From Terrimonas sp. (GTDB lineage Bacteria > Bacteroidota > Bacteroidia > Chitinophagales > Chitinophagaceae), in assembly GCF_003075435.1 (NCBI RefSeq), contig NZ_QCZJ01000023.1, positions 29,443-93,442 on the forward strand: a DNA stretch of 64,000 nt, read 5' to 3'. A program made the position numbers and the translations under genes. Shown one piece after another: positions 36,170 to 45,312 of this stretch. Within the stretch, counting starts at the first letter, position 1; the number at the start of each line of letters is the position of its first letter. A model generated the notes under the pieces. The model worked only from the letters and a program-made list of their open reading frames with translations. It was not told the DNA's origin and did no database searches.

Positions 36170-38563
36170 ATGCTAAAAAATTATTTCAAAATCGCATGGC
36201 GTAATCTCCTGAAGAATAAAAAATCATCTTTGATCAATATCAGCGGGCTTGCTATTGGTATGGCTGTGGCTATGCTTATTGGTTTGTGGATATGGGATGA
36301 ACTTACCTTTGATAAGTATCATACCAATTACGATCGTGTGGCGCAGGTAATGCAACACCAAACATGGAACGGAACTACGCATACAGGACAGGCGCTTCCT
36401 TTTCCTTTGGGAGAAGAATTGCGGAATAGCTATGGGGATAATTTCAAATATCTCGCTATGGCTTCGTGGGAAGGTGATCACATGCTGAGTAAAGACAATA
36501 AGCATTTATATAAGAATGGTATTTATATTGATAAGGATGGCCCGCGTATTCTTTCTTTACAAATGACAAAAGGCTCTGCTGACGGACTTACCAATCCCAA
36601 TAGTATTTTGCTTTCAGAAAGTACAGCCAAAGCTTTTTTCGGTAATGCTGATCCTATGGATCAGCCAATGAAAATTGATAACAAGCTGAACGTAAAAGTT
36701 ACAGGTGTTTTTAAAGATCTTCCCTACAGCACTACATTCAGAGATCTGAAATTTATTGCTCCCTGGGATTTGTATAAAACTTCTGAAGGCTGGCTTACAC
36801 AGGCGTCTACACAATGGGGCAACAATTCCTTCCAGGCTTTTGCTCAGATAAATGATAATGTAGATTTTGCTTCAGTAAACCGCAGAATTGAAAAAGCCAA
36901 GCTGAATAAAGTAGATGAAGATGAAAAGAAGTTTAAGGCAGCTATTTTCCTGCACCCTATGAAAGACTGGCATTTGCGTTCTTCGTGGAAAGAAGGTAAA
37001 CAAGCAGGAGGCCAAATAGAATATGTATGGATGTTTGCAGTAATTGGCGTGTTTGTATTATTACTGGCTTGTATCAATTTTATGAACCTGAGCACGGCAC
37101 GTTCAGAAAAAAGGGCAAAAGAGGTTGGTATACGTAAGACAGTTGGCTCTGTTCGTGAGCAACTCATAGGCCAGTTCCTTTGTGAATCAATACTGGTTGC
37201 TTTTATTGCATTCGCTTTTTCCGTTCTACTTACACAACCCGTATTGCCCTGGTTTAACCAGGTTGCAGGTAAGCAAATACATATACTGTGGGGAAATGGA
37301 TGGTTCTGGCTTGCAGGGCTGGGTTTTACGATTATTACCGGGTTAGTTGCCGGCAGTTATCCTGCTTTCTATCTTTCTTCTTTTAAGCCGGTTAAGGTAC
37401 TGAAAGGAACGTTTAAGGCAGGAAGGTTTGCCGCATTGCCGAGAAAAGTGTTGGTGGTAACTCAATTTGCCGTATCAGTTGCGCTCATCATTTGCACCAT
37501 AATAGTATATCAACAAATACAACATACCAAGAATCGCCCGGTTGGATACGACAGGAATAACCTTGTAATGATTTATATGCAGACTCCTGATTTTTACGGC
37601 AGGTATGATGTGCTGCGCACGGAATTAAAAAAGCAAAATGCTATTGTGGAAATGTCGGAATCATCAAGCCCGGTTACTAATGTGTGGAGCAATAACGGTG
37701 GCTTTAACTGGGAAGGTAAAGATCCGAATTTAGATACCGATTTCGCTACGTTTTGGGTTACCGCTGAATATGGAAAAACAGTAGGTTTTGAAATTAAGGA
37801 AGGACGTGATTTTTCGCATGATTTTAAAGGTGACAGCGCTTCCCTGATTATTAATGAAGCCGCAATTAAATTTATGAACATTAAAGATCCTATTGGCAAG
37901 ATTGTTAGATGGGAGAATGGGTATACACGAACGTTAACTATTATAGGCATTGTAAAAGATATGGTGATGGCTTCTCCCTATCAACCGGTAAAACAGGCTG
38001 TGTATCTTTTAACGAATGATAATGTTAATGTGATCAACCTGAAGTTAAATCCTCAGAAAAGCACATCTGAATCATTAGCCATAATAGAGAAGGTATTTAA
38101 GCAACTCATTCCCGCGGCGCCGTTTGATTACCAGTTTGCCGACCAGGAATATGCAAAGAAGTTTTCTGCTGAAGTTCGGGTGGGCAAACTGGCAGGGTTC
38201 TTCACAATACTGGCTATTATTATCAGTTGCCTGGGCTTGTTTGGTTTAGCATCTTTTGTTGCCGAGCAGCGCACCAAAGAAATAGGTATCCGCAAAATTG
38301 TTGGCGCTTCTGTATTTAATTTATGGACACTATTGTCAAAGGACTTTGTGATACTGGTTTCAATATCCTGCATGATCGCCATTCCGCTTGCCTGGTATTA
38401 TTTATATGGGTGGTTACAGCATTATGATTATCGTGTCGGGATATCCTGGTGGGTATTTGTTGGAGCGGTAGGTGGTGCCATTGGTATTACATTATTAACA
38501 GTAAGTTTCCAGGCAATAAAAGCAGCGATGGCAAACCCGGTGAAGAGTTTGAGAACGGAATGA
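36170..38563 (+). CDS. FtsX/MacB-type ABC transporter permease, copy 15 (group A)
   Basis: 797 residues, sister of copy 14. Before TM2 it has WHLRSSWKEGKQAGG. Module 1 motif at T309 is TARSEKRAKEVGIRKTVGSV, with T for the usual V/A. Module 2 motif at about 699 is EQRTKEIGIRKIVGAS, where the usual VLG has become IVG. The second periplasmic domain keeps GGFNWEGKDPNL and MASPYQPVKQ. No CCTCTCC hairpin follows; the short spacer to copy 16 contains the AATTTGAAAATTTG 20-mer. Confidence 0.95.
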   Translation: MLKNYFKIAWRNLLKNKKSSLINISGLAIGMAVAMLIGLWIWDELTFDKYHTNYDRVAQVMQHQTWNGTTHTGQALPFPLGEELRNSYGDNFKYLAMASWEGDHMLSKDNKHLYKNGIYIDKDGPRILSLQMTKGSADGLTNPNSILLSESTAKAFFGNADPMDQPMKIDNKLNVKVTGVFKDLPYSTTFRDLKFIAPWDLYKTSEGWLTQASTQWGNNSFQAFAQINDNVDFASVNRRIEKAKLNKVDEDEKKFKAAIFLHPMKDWHLRSSWKEGKQAGGQIEYVWMFAVIGVFVLLLACINFMNLSTARSEKRAKEVGIRKTVGSVREQLIGQFLCESILVAFIAFAFSVLLTQPVLPWFNQVAGKQIHILWGNGWFWLAGLGFTIITGLVAGSYPAFYLSSFKPVKVLKGTFKAGRFAALPRKVLVVTQFAVSVALIICTIIVYQQIQHTKNRPVGYDRNNLVMIYMQTPDFYGRYDVLRTELKKQNAIVEMSESSSPVTNVWSNNGGFNWEGKDPNLDTDFATFWVTAEYGKTVGFEIKEGRDFSHDFKGDSASLIINEAAIKFMNIKDPIGKIVRWENGYTRTLTIIGIVKDMVMASPYQPVKQAVYLLTNDNVNVINLKLNPQKSTSESLAIIEKVFKQLIPAAPFDYQFADQEYAKKFSAEVRVGKLAGFFTILAIIISCLGLFGLASFVAEQRTKEIGIRKIVGASVFNLWTLLSKDFVILVSISCMIAIPLAWYYLYGWLQHYDYRVGISWWVFVGAVGGAIGITLLTVSFQAIKAAMANPVKSLRTE

Positions 38564-38581
38564 TGAATTTGACAATGAAAC

Positions 38582-38601
38582 AATTTGAAAATTTGAAAAT
38601 G
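38582..38601 (+). repeat. AATTTGAAAATTTGAAAATG 20-mer, copy b
   Basis: Identical to 5216-5235 and 42541-42560. Lies in the 82-base spacer between copies 15 and 16. Confidence 0.85.
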
Positions 38602-38645
38602 GAATACAATTTATAACGTACTACATACAACTTAAAACTTACAAT

Positions 38646-41030
38646 GTGATAAAAAATTATTTTAAAACGGCGTGGAGAAATCTTGCACGCAATAAGGTTT
38701 ATTCCTTCATCAACATTGCAGGTTTAAGTCTTGGTTTGGTTTGCACCATGTTGATAATGTTGTATGTAAAAGATGAAGTAAGCTTTGACCGGTTTCATAA
38801 AAACGTAAGCAATATTTATCGCATTGTATCGCAGCGAAAAGAAAATAAAATCCCTGTCACAGGCATTTTGCAGGGTCCCCGTTTCACACAAAACGTTCCG
38901 GGCATCAAATCTTTTGTACGTGTAGAGAACCGCTATGAAGATATAAAAAGCGGAACAGAAGTTCAGTCGAAAAATTTATTACGTGTAGATGCTAATTTTT
39001 TTTCAACCTTTACTTTTCCCTTACTGTCGGGTAATGCTAAAACATGCCTGGCAGAACCACATACCATTGTATTAAACGAAGATGCAGCAAAAAGGCAATT
39101 CGGCACAAGCGATGCCGTTGGTAAAATAGTAATGATAAAGGAAGACAGCATATTTGTTCCTTACGAGGTAACGGCTGTTGCAAAACGTTGCCCGCAAAAT
39201 TCTTCCATACGGTTTGACATACTCCTGCCTTTTAAAGTATCTGAGGCAGATGCAAAAGACACGCATAACTGGTTCAACTCTTTCTTAAATACATTTGTAG
39301 TACTGAACGAAAAAGTAAATCTGCAAACTGTAGAAAAGCAAATGCAAAATTTTTACATAGCGGATGCAAAGGACACTTTTGAAGAAATGTTGAAAATTGA
39401 TGGAGGAGATCCAAACGCTTTTTCTATGGGTACCTATTTTTTACAGCCTTATGCTGATATGCATTTGAGCAACGATCTTCCTGCAGGCAATGGACTAACC
39501 AATGCAAGTAATCCTGTTTATTCGTATATCCTTTCCGGCATTGCGTTATTTGTGTTATTGATTGCGTGTATCAATTTTGTAAACCTTACCGTTGCACGTT
39601 CCGTTAAAAGAGCCAAAGAAGTGGGAATTCGAAAAGTGATTGGAGGCGACAGGAAGCAGATTGTCATGCAGTTTCTCGGAGAATCTTTTTTCTTATGTAC
39701 TATTGCTTTTATACTGGCAATTGTATTAGCTGAGCTGTTGCTTCCTTTGTTTAATGCCCTTTCCAATAAGGTCTTATCGATTTCTCATTTGCTGGATACA
39801 AAACTGGTAGCGGGTTATATTGCCTTATATCTTGTTACAGGTTTGCTCGCAGGTTTTTACCCTGCGCTGGTTTTGTCAGGATATAATCCTGTGCAAACGT
39901 TATATAGCCGTTTTCAGATTGCAGGGAAAAATTATCTGCAAAAAACATTAGTGGTATTGCAGTTTACACTGGCGTCATTTTTAATCATTGCAACATTTAT
40001 CATCTATGCACAGTTTAATTTTTTAACCAAAACAGATTTGGGATATGATGATAACAATCTTGTTACAGTAAATAAAGACAGGCTGAAAAATACTGATGCT
40101 GCTGTTTTTAAAAATGAATTACTCAGGAACCCTGACATTGTTGGTGTAAGTGTAAAGAATGCCGGTGAATGGCATACCGGTACAAAAAATGCTGCTGGCT
40201 CTACCGTGTATTTTGTCAATGAGACCATTGACGAAAATTATCTGCCATTGTTAAAGATACCATTGATAGCAGGAAGGAATTTTTCCACAGCATTTCCCGC
40301 TGATGCTACGCAATCTGTTATTGTAAATGAAAGTTTTGTAAAAGCGGCAAACTGGAAAAACCCGGTTGGCGAAACGATAAGCATTTTGGGAAGCAGTAAT
40401 GAAATATATCGTGTAATAGGTGTTGTAAAAGATTATCACTTTGCATCATTAACCCGGAAAATAACGCCGCAGTTGTTTTCCATGAGAGGTTTATATGGAA
40501 TTTATTACATCAGGATAAAGCCCAATACTGCAGCTGCCAGTTTAAATTGGATACGAAAAACATATCAGCAATTTTATCCTATGACGCCTTATTCGTACAG
40601 GTTTAAGAATGATGAAAACAGGAATCAGTATACCGAAGTTGAAAAATGGAAACAGATTATTTTGTTTGGGGCTATACTTACCATATTTATTTCATGCATA
40701 GGCCTGTTTGGATTATCCGTTTTATCGGCAGAAAAAAGAACCAAAGAAATCGGGATACGTAAAGTGCTTGGTGCATCTGTGCAACATATTGCCACAACAC
40801 TTTCGGCAGATTTTATAAAATTAGTTGTTATAGCTTTAATCATTGCATCCCCGCTTGCATATATTGCTGCAAATAAATGGTTACAACATTTTCCTTACCG
40901 GATTGCTGTTAATGCTTGGATGTTTACAGGCACAGCTTTGCTGGTTATTTTTGTTGCATTGTTTACTATAAGTTTCCAGGCAATAAAGGCAGCGTTTGCA
41001 AACCCGGTGAAGAGTTTAAGAACGGAATAG
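38646..41030 (+). CDS. FtsX/MacB-type ABC transporter permease, copy 16 (group D)
   Basis: 794 residues with a GTG start, the only non-ATG start in the array. The GTG overlaps an ATG that is followed at once by TGA (38644-38649), as if two bases had been inserted into an ancestral ATGATAAAA start. Group D signs shared with copy 17: YFLQPYADMHL, NGLTNASNPVYSYILSGIAL before and in TM2, VARSVKRAKEVGIRKVIGGD at V316, FYPALVLSGYNPVQTLYSRF, and GKNYLQKTLVVLQFTLASF at TM5. Module 2 motif at about 696 is [16 protein letters not shown]. An oxidoreductase gene now separates it from its sister. Confidence 0.95.
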   Translation: MIKNYFKTAWRNLARNKVYSFINIAGLSLGLVCTMLIMLYVKDEVSFDRFHKNVSNIYRIVSQRKENKIPVTGILQGPRFTQNVPGIKSFVRVENRYEDIKSGTEVQSKNLLRVDANFFSTFTFPLLSGNAKTCLAEPHTIVLNEDAAKRQFGTSDAVGKIVMIKEDSIFVPYEVTAVAKRCPQNSSIRFDILLPFKVSEADAKDTHNWFNSFLNTFVVLNEKVNLQTVEKQMQNFYIADAKDTFEEMLKIDGGDPNAFSMGTYFLQPYADMHLSNDLPAGNGLTNASNPVYSYILSGIALFVLLIACINFVNLTVARSVKRAKEVGIRKVIGGDRKQIVMQFLGESFFLCTIAFILAIVLAELLLPLFNALSNKVLSISHLLDTKLVAGYIALYLVTGLLAGFYPALVLSGYNPVQTLYSRFQIAGKNYLQKTLVVLQFTLASFLIIATFIIYAQFNFLTKTDLGYDDNNLVTVNKDRLKNTDAAVFKNELLRNPDIVGVSVKNAGEWHTGTKNAAGSTVYFVNETIDENYLPLLKIPLIAGRNFSTAFPADATQSVIVNESFVKAANWKNPVGETISILGSSNEIYRVIGVVKDYHFASLTRKITPQLFSMRGLYGIYYIRIKPNTAAASLNWIRKTYQQFYPMTPYSYRFKNDENRNQYTEVEKWKQIILFGAILTIFISCIGLFGLSVLSAEKRTKEIGIRKVLGASVQHIATTLSADFIKLVVIALIIASPLAYIAANKWLQHFPYRIAVNAWMFTGTALLVIFVALFTISFQAIKAAFANPVKSLRTE

Positions 41031-41047
41031 TAGCAACAACTTCCCTT

Positions 41048-41070
41048 CCCTCTCCCCAAAGAGAAGAGGG
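41048..41070. repeat. Imperfect CCCTCT hairpin after copy 16
   Basis: CCCTCT (41048-41053) pairs with AGAGGG (41065-41070) around ccccaaagaga, then gtgcctaaactcaaggcggttaggg. A member of the CCTCTCC family with a partly decayed stem. Confidence 0.65.
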
Positions 41071-41152
41071 TGCCTAAACTCAAGGCGGTTAGGGAAATGG
41101 TAAGAGCTGGTGTTGGGAGAGAAGTAAGTGGTAAGAAGTAAGCGTTTTATTA

Positions 41153-41177
41153 ACGCTGATAGCAGACTGCTGATACC
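41153..41177 (+). repeat. CTGATAGCT-type decamer array before the oxidoreductase gene
   Basis: Three units (cgctgatag, cagactg, ctgatacc) after ttttattaa, about 70 bases before the oxidoreductase start. The spacer is of the permease type although the next gene is not a permease. Confidence 0.65.
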
Positions 41178-41184
41178 TCCCCAC

Positions 41185-41215
41185 TTGCTTCTTTTCACAA
41201 AATTTCCTTACCTTC
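41185..41215 (+). promoter_or_regulatory. Possible Bacteroidota-type promoter of the oxidoreductase gene
   Basis: TTG (41185-41187) and TACCTTC (41209-41215) resemble the -33 TTTG and -7 TANNTTTG boxes, with a spacing of 21 bases. The -7 box is one base off consensus. It would place transcription start about 25 bases before the ATG. Confidence 0.3.
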
Positions 41216-41247
41216 AAAACTCACGCTCATTATTAAACGATAAGCTT

Positions 41248-42531
41248 ATGACCTCACAAAACCGCAGAAATTTCATTAAAAGCAGCGGTATGGCTGCATT
41301 GGGTTTAGCCGTAATTCCATCTTCATTAAAAGCCTTTGCGCCAAGTGATAAATTAAGAATAGCCCATATAGGGTTAGGTGGAATGGGTAATAATCATATG
41401 AAATGGTTTGCCGGTATTCCTGAAGTAGATATAGTGGCACTATGTGATGTAGATGAAATTCATTTAAATGAGACAAAAAATAAACTGAAAGAACTTCGTC
41501 CCGGTGGACCAAAGGTTAAAACCTATGAGGATTTCAGGCGCATACTCGATCGCAAAGATATTGATGCCATTACCTGTGCAACGCCTGATCACTGGCATGC
41601 AACCATAGCTACGCTTGCCTTCCAGGCTGGTAAAGATGTGTATGGCGAGAAGCCGCTTTCGTATGATGCGGGCGAAGGAAAAATAATGCTGGAAAACATG
41701 AATAAGTATAACCGTATTTTCCAGATGGGTAACCAGATTCATGCCACTGATAATTATCATCGCGTGGCGGAGCTTATAAAATCCGGTAAGATTGGTAAAG
41801 TGCATACCGTTCGTTTATGGAAAACGGGTGTGCCGCCGGAATTGAAGAATACTGAAATTGCTCCTGTGCCGTCAACGCTCAATTGGGATATGTGGCTTGG
41901 GCCTGCCCCGTACACAGAATACATTCCTGCCAAATGTCATTTCACTTACAGGTATTTTCTTGATTATTCCGGTGGTGTGTTTGCCGATTTCTGGTGTCAT
42001 ATTGCTGATATAGTATTCTGGAGCTTACAGCCCAAAGGGTTAAAACGTATTGATGCAAGAGGAGAGAAGGCTGATGGCATTGCGGATGTGCCCAGGTGGC
42101 TTGATATAGACTATGAATTTGATGATCTTAAAATATTATGGACAAGCAAACCGCCTGATGTGCCCGGTGCGGCTGAGAAAGGCATCGGGGCATATTTTGA
42201 AGGAGATAAAGGAACATTGATGTGTGACTATGGTTCACGAGCTATTGTGCTGGATGGCGAAACCTTAACGGATATTGATTATGTTCCTAAATCAATCAAA
42301 CGTTCACCGGGCCATCAGCAGAATTTTGTGGATGCTGTAAAGGCAAGAACTCAGCCCGAATCAAATCTTGCTTATGCAAGAGAAATGACATTGCCTATGC
42401 ATCTTGGTCTTATTTCATATCGCTTAAAACGCCCGTTGCAATGGGACGCCGCTGCTGAGCAATTTATCAACGATGCAGAAGCAAACGCACTGCTGCACAG
42501 AGAGGCGAGAGAGAAGTGGAGGTTAATTTGA
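41248..42531 (+). CDS. Gfo/Idh/MocA-family oxidoreductase, Tat-exported
   Basis: 427 residues from ATG 41248; the longer in-frame reading to 41128 covers the repeat array. The N terminus has a twin-arginine signal (RR at 6-7, RRNFIK, then a hydrophobic stretch to about residue 30). A Rossmann fold follows with GLGGMG at 42-47, and E134-K135-P136 is the family EKP motif, whose lysine takes part in catalysis and cofactor binding. GGVFADFWCHIADIVFW matches the D..H pattern of the C-terminal substrate domain. Exported members of this family act on sugars or sugar glycosides with NAD(P) and are frequent in Bacteroidota; the substrate cannot be read here. It lies between the two group D permeases and follows a permease-type spacer. 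Confidence 0.92.
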   Translation: MTSQNRRNFIKSSGMAALGLAVIPSSLKAFAPSDKLRIAHIGLGGMGNNHMKWFAGIPEVDIVALCDVDEIHLNETKNKLKELRPGGPKVKTYEDFRRILDRKDIDAITCATPDHWHATIATLAFQAGKDVYGEKPLSYDAGEGKIMLENMNKYNRIFQMGNQIHATDNYHRVAELIKSGKIGKVHTVRLWKTGVPPELKNTEIAPVPSTLNWDMWLGPAPYTEYIPAKCHFTYRYFLDYSGGVFADFWCHIADIVFWSLQPKGLKRIDARGEKADGIADVPRWLDIDYEFDDLKILWTSKPPDVPGAAEKGIGAYFEGDKGTLMCDYGSRAIVLDGETLTDIDYVPKSIKRSPGHQQNFVDAVKARTQPESNLAYAREMTLPMHLGLISYRLKRPLQWDAAAEQFINDAEANALLHREAREKWRLI

Positions 42532-42540
42532 GAATTAATT

Positions 42541-42636
42541 AATTTGAAAATTTGAAAATGATTGTACAAAACAATTTTTCTTATCTTACTTTTCACGTTT
42601 GAAGCAGCACTATACACATTTTCAAATTTTCAAATT
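42541..42636. repeat. Perfect 20-bp inverted repeat of the AATTTGAAAATTTG word
   Basis: The 20-mer at 42541-42560 and its exact reverse complement at 42617-42636 are separated by 56 bases; a partial third word (cattttcaaatt) follows at 42641-42652. It lies right after the oxidoreductase stop codon and could fold as a long stem in mRNA. Elsewhere the 20-mer occurs singly. Confidence 0.85.
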
Positions 42637-42657
42637 GCCACATTTTCAAATTATCAC

Positions 42658-42694
42658 TGTCCGCTTTCGTACACCCTGCGTCCGCTTTCGCACA
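42658..42694 (+). promoter_or_regulatory. Paired enhancer-like palindromes before copy 17
   Basis: TGTCCGCTTTCGTACA (42658-42673) and CGTCCGCTTTCGCACA (42679-42694), same form TGTNCG-N4-CGNACA as before copy 12, start-to-start distance 21 bases. They sit 53 bases upstream of a sigma-54-like element. The repeat of both motif and geometry at two unlinked spacers makes chance unlikely. Confidence 0.7.
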
Positions 42695-42744
42695 CACCCT
42701 TACATGATAAGCTTGTAAAAAACTGATTTTCATTTGTTTGAATG

Positions 42745-42761
42745 CTGGCATACCGGTTGTT
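42745..42761 (+). promoter_or_regulatory. Sigma-54-like promoter of copy 17
   Basis: CTGGCATACCGGTTGTT: GG at 42747-42748 and TTG at 42757-42759, spaced as in sigma-54 promoters, with T instead of C after TTG. It shares TGGCATA-N4-TTG with the element before copy 12. Predicted transcription start is near 42772, about 35 bases before the ATG. Confidence 0.55.
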
Positions 42762-42806
42762 TCCCATGAACAGTTATTTATATATACTCACGGAAATTAA
42801 AACCGT

Positions 42807-45206
42807 ATGTTTAAGAACTATCTCACCATTGCTTTAAGAAATATCAGGCGCAGCAAAATTTATTCCTTCATCAATATTTTTGGTTTAAGCCTTGGGCTGG
42901 CTTGTGCCATGCTCATTATACTTTATGTAAAAGATGAAGTGAGTTATGACAGGTTTCACAAAAATGGTGATCATATTTACAGGATAGTATCAAAGAACAA
43001 TAAAAGAGGTGAAGAACGTAAAAGCAGTAGTACCGGTTATCTGCAGGGCCCAAGGTTTGCGGCTAATGTTCCGGGCATAGCATCCTTTGTTCGTATACAA
43101 AGCGGGCGGCAGGATATAAAAAAAGGCACCAATATACAAGGCCACGACCTGTTATTTGTGGATTCGTCTTTTTTTACTGTTTTCAGCTTCCCGTTGTTGC
43201 AGGGAGATGCCAAAACCTGCCTTAAAGATCCCCAATCAATCGTATTATCCGAAGATGAAGCCATAAAGCAATTTGGGACTACAGATGCTATCGGAAAAAT
43301 GATAATGCTGAAAGCTGATTCTGTTTTTTCTCCGCATCGTGTTTCGGCTGTTGCAAAACGTGTTCCCCAAAATTCTTCTATTCAGTTTAATATCCTGCTT
43401 CCTTTCAGGGAGTCTGAAGCGGATGCACATAATGATGATAATTGGTACAGCTTTTTTCTAAATACGTTTGTAGTGGTTAATCCTGAAAGTAAGGTATCAA
43501 CGATTAACAGTAATATGCAGAAGTTTTATGTAGCCAATGCAGGTAAAACTTTCAAGGCAATGGTAGAGAAATATGGAATAGGAGAGGATGCTTCAATGGG
43601 TACGTATTATTTACAGCCTTATACAGATATGCATATGAACACCGAATTGCCTGCGCAAAACGGGTTAACCAATGCAAGTAACCCCATGTATTCATATATA
43701 TTATCGGGTATTGCTTTATTTGTTTTGTTGATTGCCTGTATAAATTTTGTAAACCTTACTGTTGCACGCTCGGTAAAACGTGCTAAAGAAATAGGTATCC
43801 GTAAAGTTGTTGGCGGCGACAGGAGGCAGTTAATATACCAGTTCCTCGGAGAATCATTTGTACTTTGTTTTATCGCCTTTTCGCTTGCAATAATATTGGT
43901 GTGGGCGATACTTCCCTTATTCAATGATCTTGCTAACAAAGCATTGAGTTTTTCCTATTTGTTTGATGCTGAACTAATCGGCGGATACATTTTGCTTTTT
44001 ATTTTAACGGGATTGCTTTCCGGGTTCTATCCTGCGCTGATCTTATCGGGTTATAATCCTGTAGAAACTTTATACAGCAGGTTTAATTTAAAGGGCAAAA
44101 ACTATTTGCAGAAATCACTGGTGGTTTTACAGTTTTCACTCGCTTCTTTTTTAATCATTGCCACATTTACCATTTATGCGCAGTTCAATTACCTCACACA
44201 TAAAGATCTTGGATATGATGATCATAACGTGATTGAATTGTATAAAGACCAGATAAAGTATGATGAAGGGGCTTTATTTAAAGCTGAGTTGCTGAAAAAT
44301 CCGGATGTGCTTGAAGTAGCATTGAAAAATTCCGGAGGATGGATGACAGGAGCAAAAACAGCCAACGATTCCAGTATGCAGTTTGATTATGAAACAGTAG
44401 ATGAGGCCTATATACCATTAATGAAAATTCCTGTTGTAAAAGGAAGAAATTTTTCAAAAGACTATCCGGGTGATGCGGCGCATTCCATATTAGTGAACGA
44501 ATCGTTTGTACAAAAAGCAGGGTGGAAGGAGCCGATAGGAGAGACGGTTAATTTCTTTTATAATAACAATGAAATCTATACGGTAATCGGCGTGGTAAAA
44601 GATTATCATAATAAAGCATTGAATCAAAAGATCGGGCCGCAGATGTTTACAATGAAGAAAGATAATGGGTATGGATTATATGATATCAGGGTAAAGCCGG
44701 GAACTGAAACACAGTCGCTCAATTATATTCAAAAAGCTTTCAGGAAATTTTATCCCATGAACCCATACAGTTATGTATTTAAAGATCAGCAGAAGCTAAA
44801 AGAGTATGAAAGAGAAGCAAAATGGAAGCAGATTATTTTATTTGGCGCTATACTCACCATTTTTATTTCCTGCATCGGGTTATTTGGATTGTCTGTACTT
44901 TCTGCTGAAAAACGTACAAAGGAAATAGGTATACGTAAAGTATTGGGCGCTTCGGTTAACGGGCTGGTTACTATTCTTTCCAAAGATTTTTTAAAGCTGG
45001 TTTTAATAGCGTTGGTTATTGCTGTTCCTTTGGCATGGATGGCTTCCAATAAATGGCTTGAAAATTATCCTTACCGCATTACCATAGGCTGGCAGATGTT
45101 TGCGGCCGCGGCATTACTGGTAATAGCTATAGCGTTGATTACAGTGAGCTTCCAGGCAATAAAAGCGGCGGTGACAAACCCGGTAAAGAGTTTGAGAACG
45201 GAGTGA
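42807..45206 (+). CDS. FtsX/MacB-type ABC transporter permease, copy 17 (group D)
   Basis: 799 residues, sister of copy 16, sharing well over half of its residues by eye and the diagnostic NGLTNASNP and YNPVETLYSRF segments. Module 1 motif at V319 is [20 protein letters not shown]; module 2 at about 701 is [16 protein letters not shown]. Both group D copies have LLIACINFVNLTVARS at TM2 and a tetrad GGDR after the coupling motif where others have GA/GS. The C terminus is TNPVKSLRTE. The gene is preceded by the stronger of the two enhancer-plus-sigma-54 arrangements. Confidence 0.95.
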   Translation: MFKNYLTIALRNIRRSKIYSFINIFGLSLGLACAMLIILYVKDEVSYDRFHKNGDHIYRIVSKNNKRGEERKSSSTGYLQGPRFAANVPGIASFVRIQSGRQDIKKGTNIQGHDLLFVDSSFFTVFSFPLLQGDAKTCLKDPQSIVLSEDEAIKQFGTTDAIGKMIMLKADSVFSPHRVSAVAKRVPQNSSIQFNILLPFRESEADAHNDDNWYSFFLNTFVVVNPESKVSTINSNMQKFYVANAGKTFKAMVEKYGIGEDASMGTYYLQPYTDMHMNTELPAQNGLTNASNPMYSYILSGIALFVLLIACINFVNLTVARSVKRAKEIGIRKVVGGDRRQLIYQFLGESFVLCFIAFSLAIILVWAILPLFNDLANKALSFSYLFDAELIGGYILLFILTGLLSGFYPALILSGYNPVETLYSRFNLKGKNYLQKSLVVLQFSLASFLIIATFTIYAQFNYLTHKDLGYDDHNVIELYKDQIKYDEGALFKAELLKNPDVLEVALKNSGGWMTGAKTANDSSMQFDYETVDEAYIPLMKIPVVKGRNFSKDYPGDAAHSILVNESFVQKAGWKEPIGETVNFFYNNNEIYTVIGVVKDYHNKALNQKIGPQMFTMKKDNGYGLYDIRVKPGTETQSLNYIQKAFRKFYPMNPYSYVFKDQQKLKEYEREAKWKQIILFGAILTIFISCIGLFGLSVLSAEKRTKEIGIRKVLGASVNGLVTILSKDFLKLVLIALVIAVPLAWMASNKWLENYPYRITIGWQMFAAAALLVIAIALITVSFQAIKAAVTNPVKSLRTE

Positions 45207-45251
45207 GGGTAGGAAGAAATAAGATGTAAGTAGCGAGAAGTAAAACACCTA

Positions 45252-45285
45252 TGGCTGAATGCTGATAGCTTAAAGCTGACAGCTA
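45252..45285 (+). repeat. CTGATAGCT-type decamer array before copy 18
   Basis: Units ggctgaatg, ctgatagctt, aaagctgac, agct, followed by atttcaaatcttaaacttcaaatttcaa and ATG. Confidence 0.8.
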
Positions 45286-45312
45286 TTTCAAATCTTAAAC
45301 TTCAAATTTCAA

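Noticed and set aside
191..45285. Possibility that the decamer arrays are CRISPR arrays
   Set aside because: Units are 7-10 bases, degenerate and without spacers; no cas genes are present.
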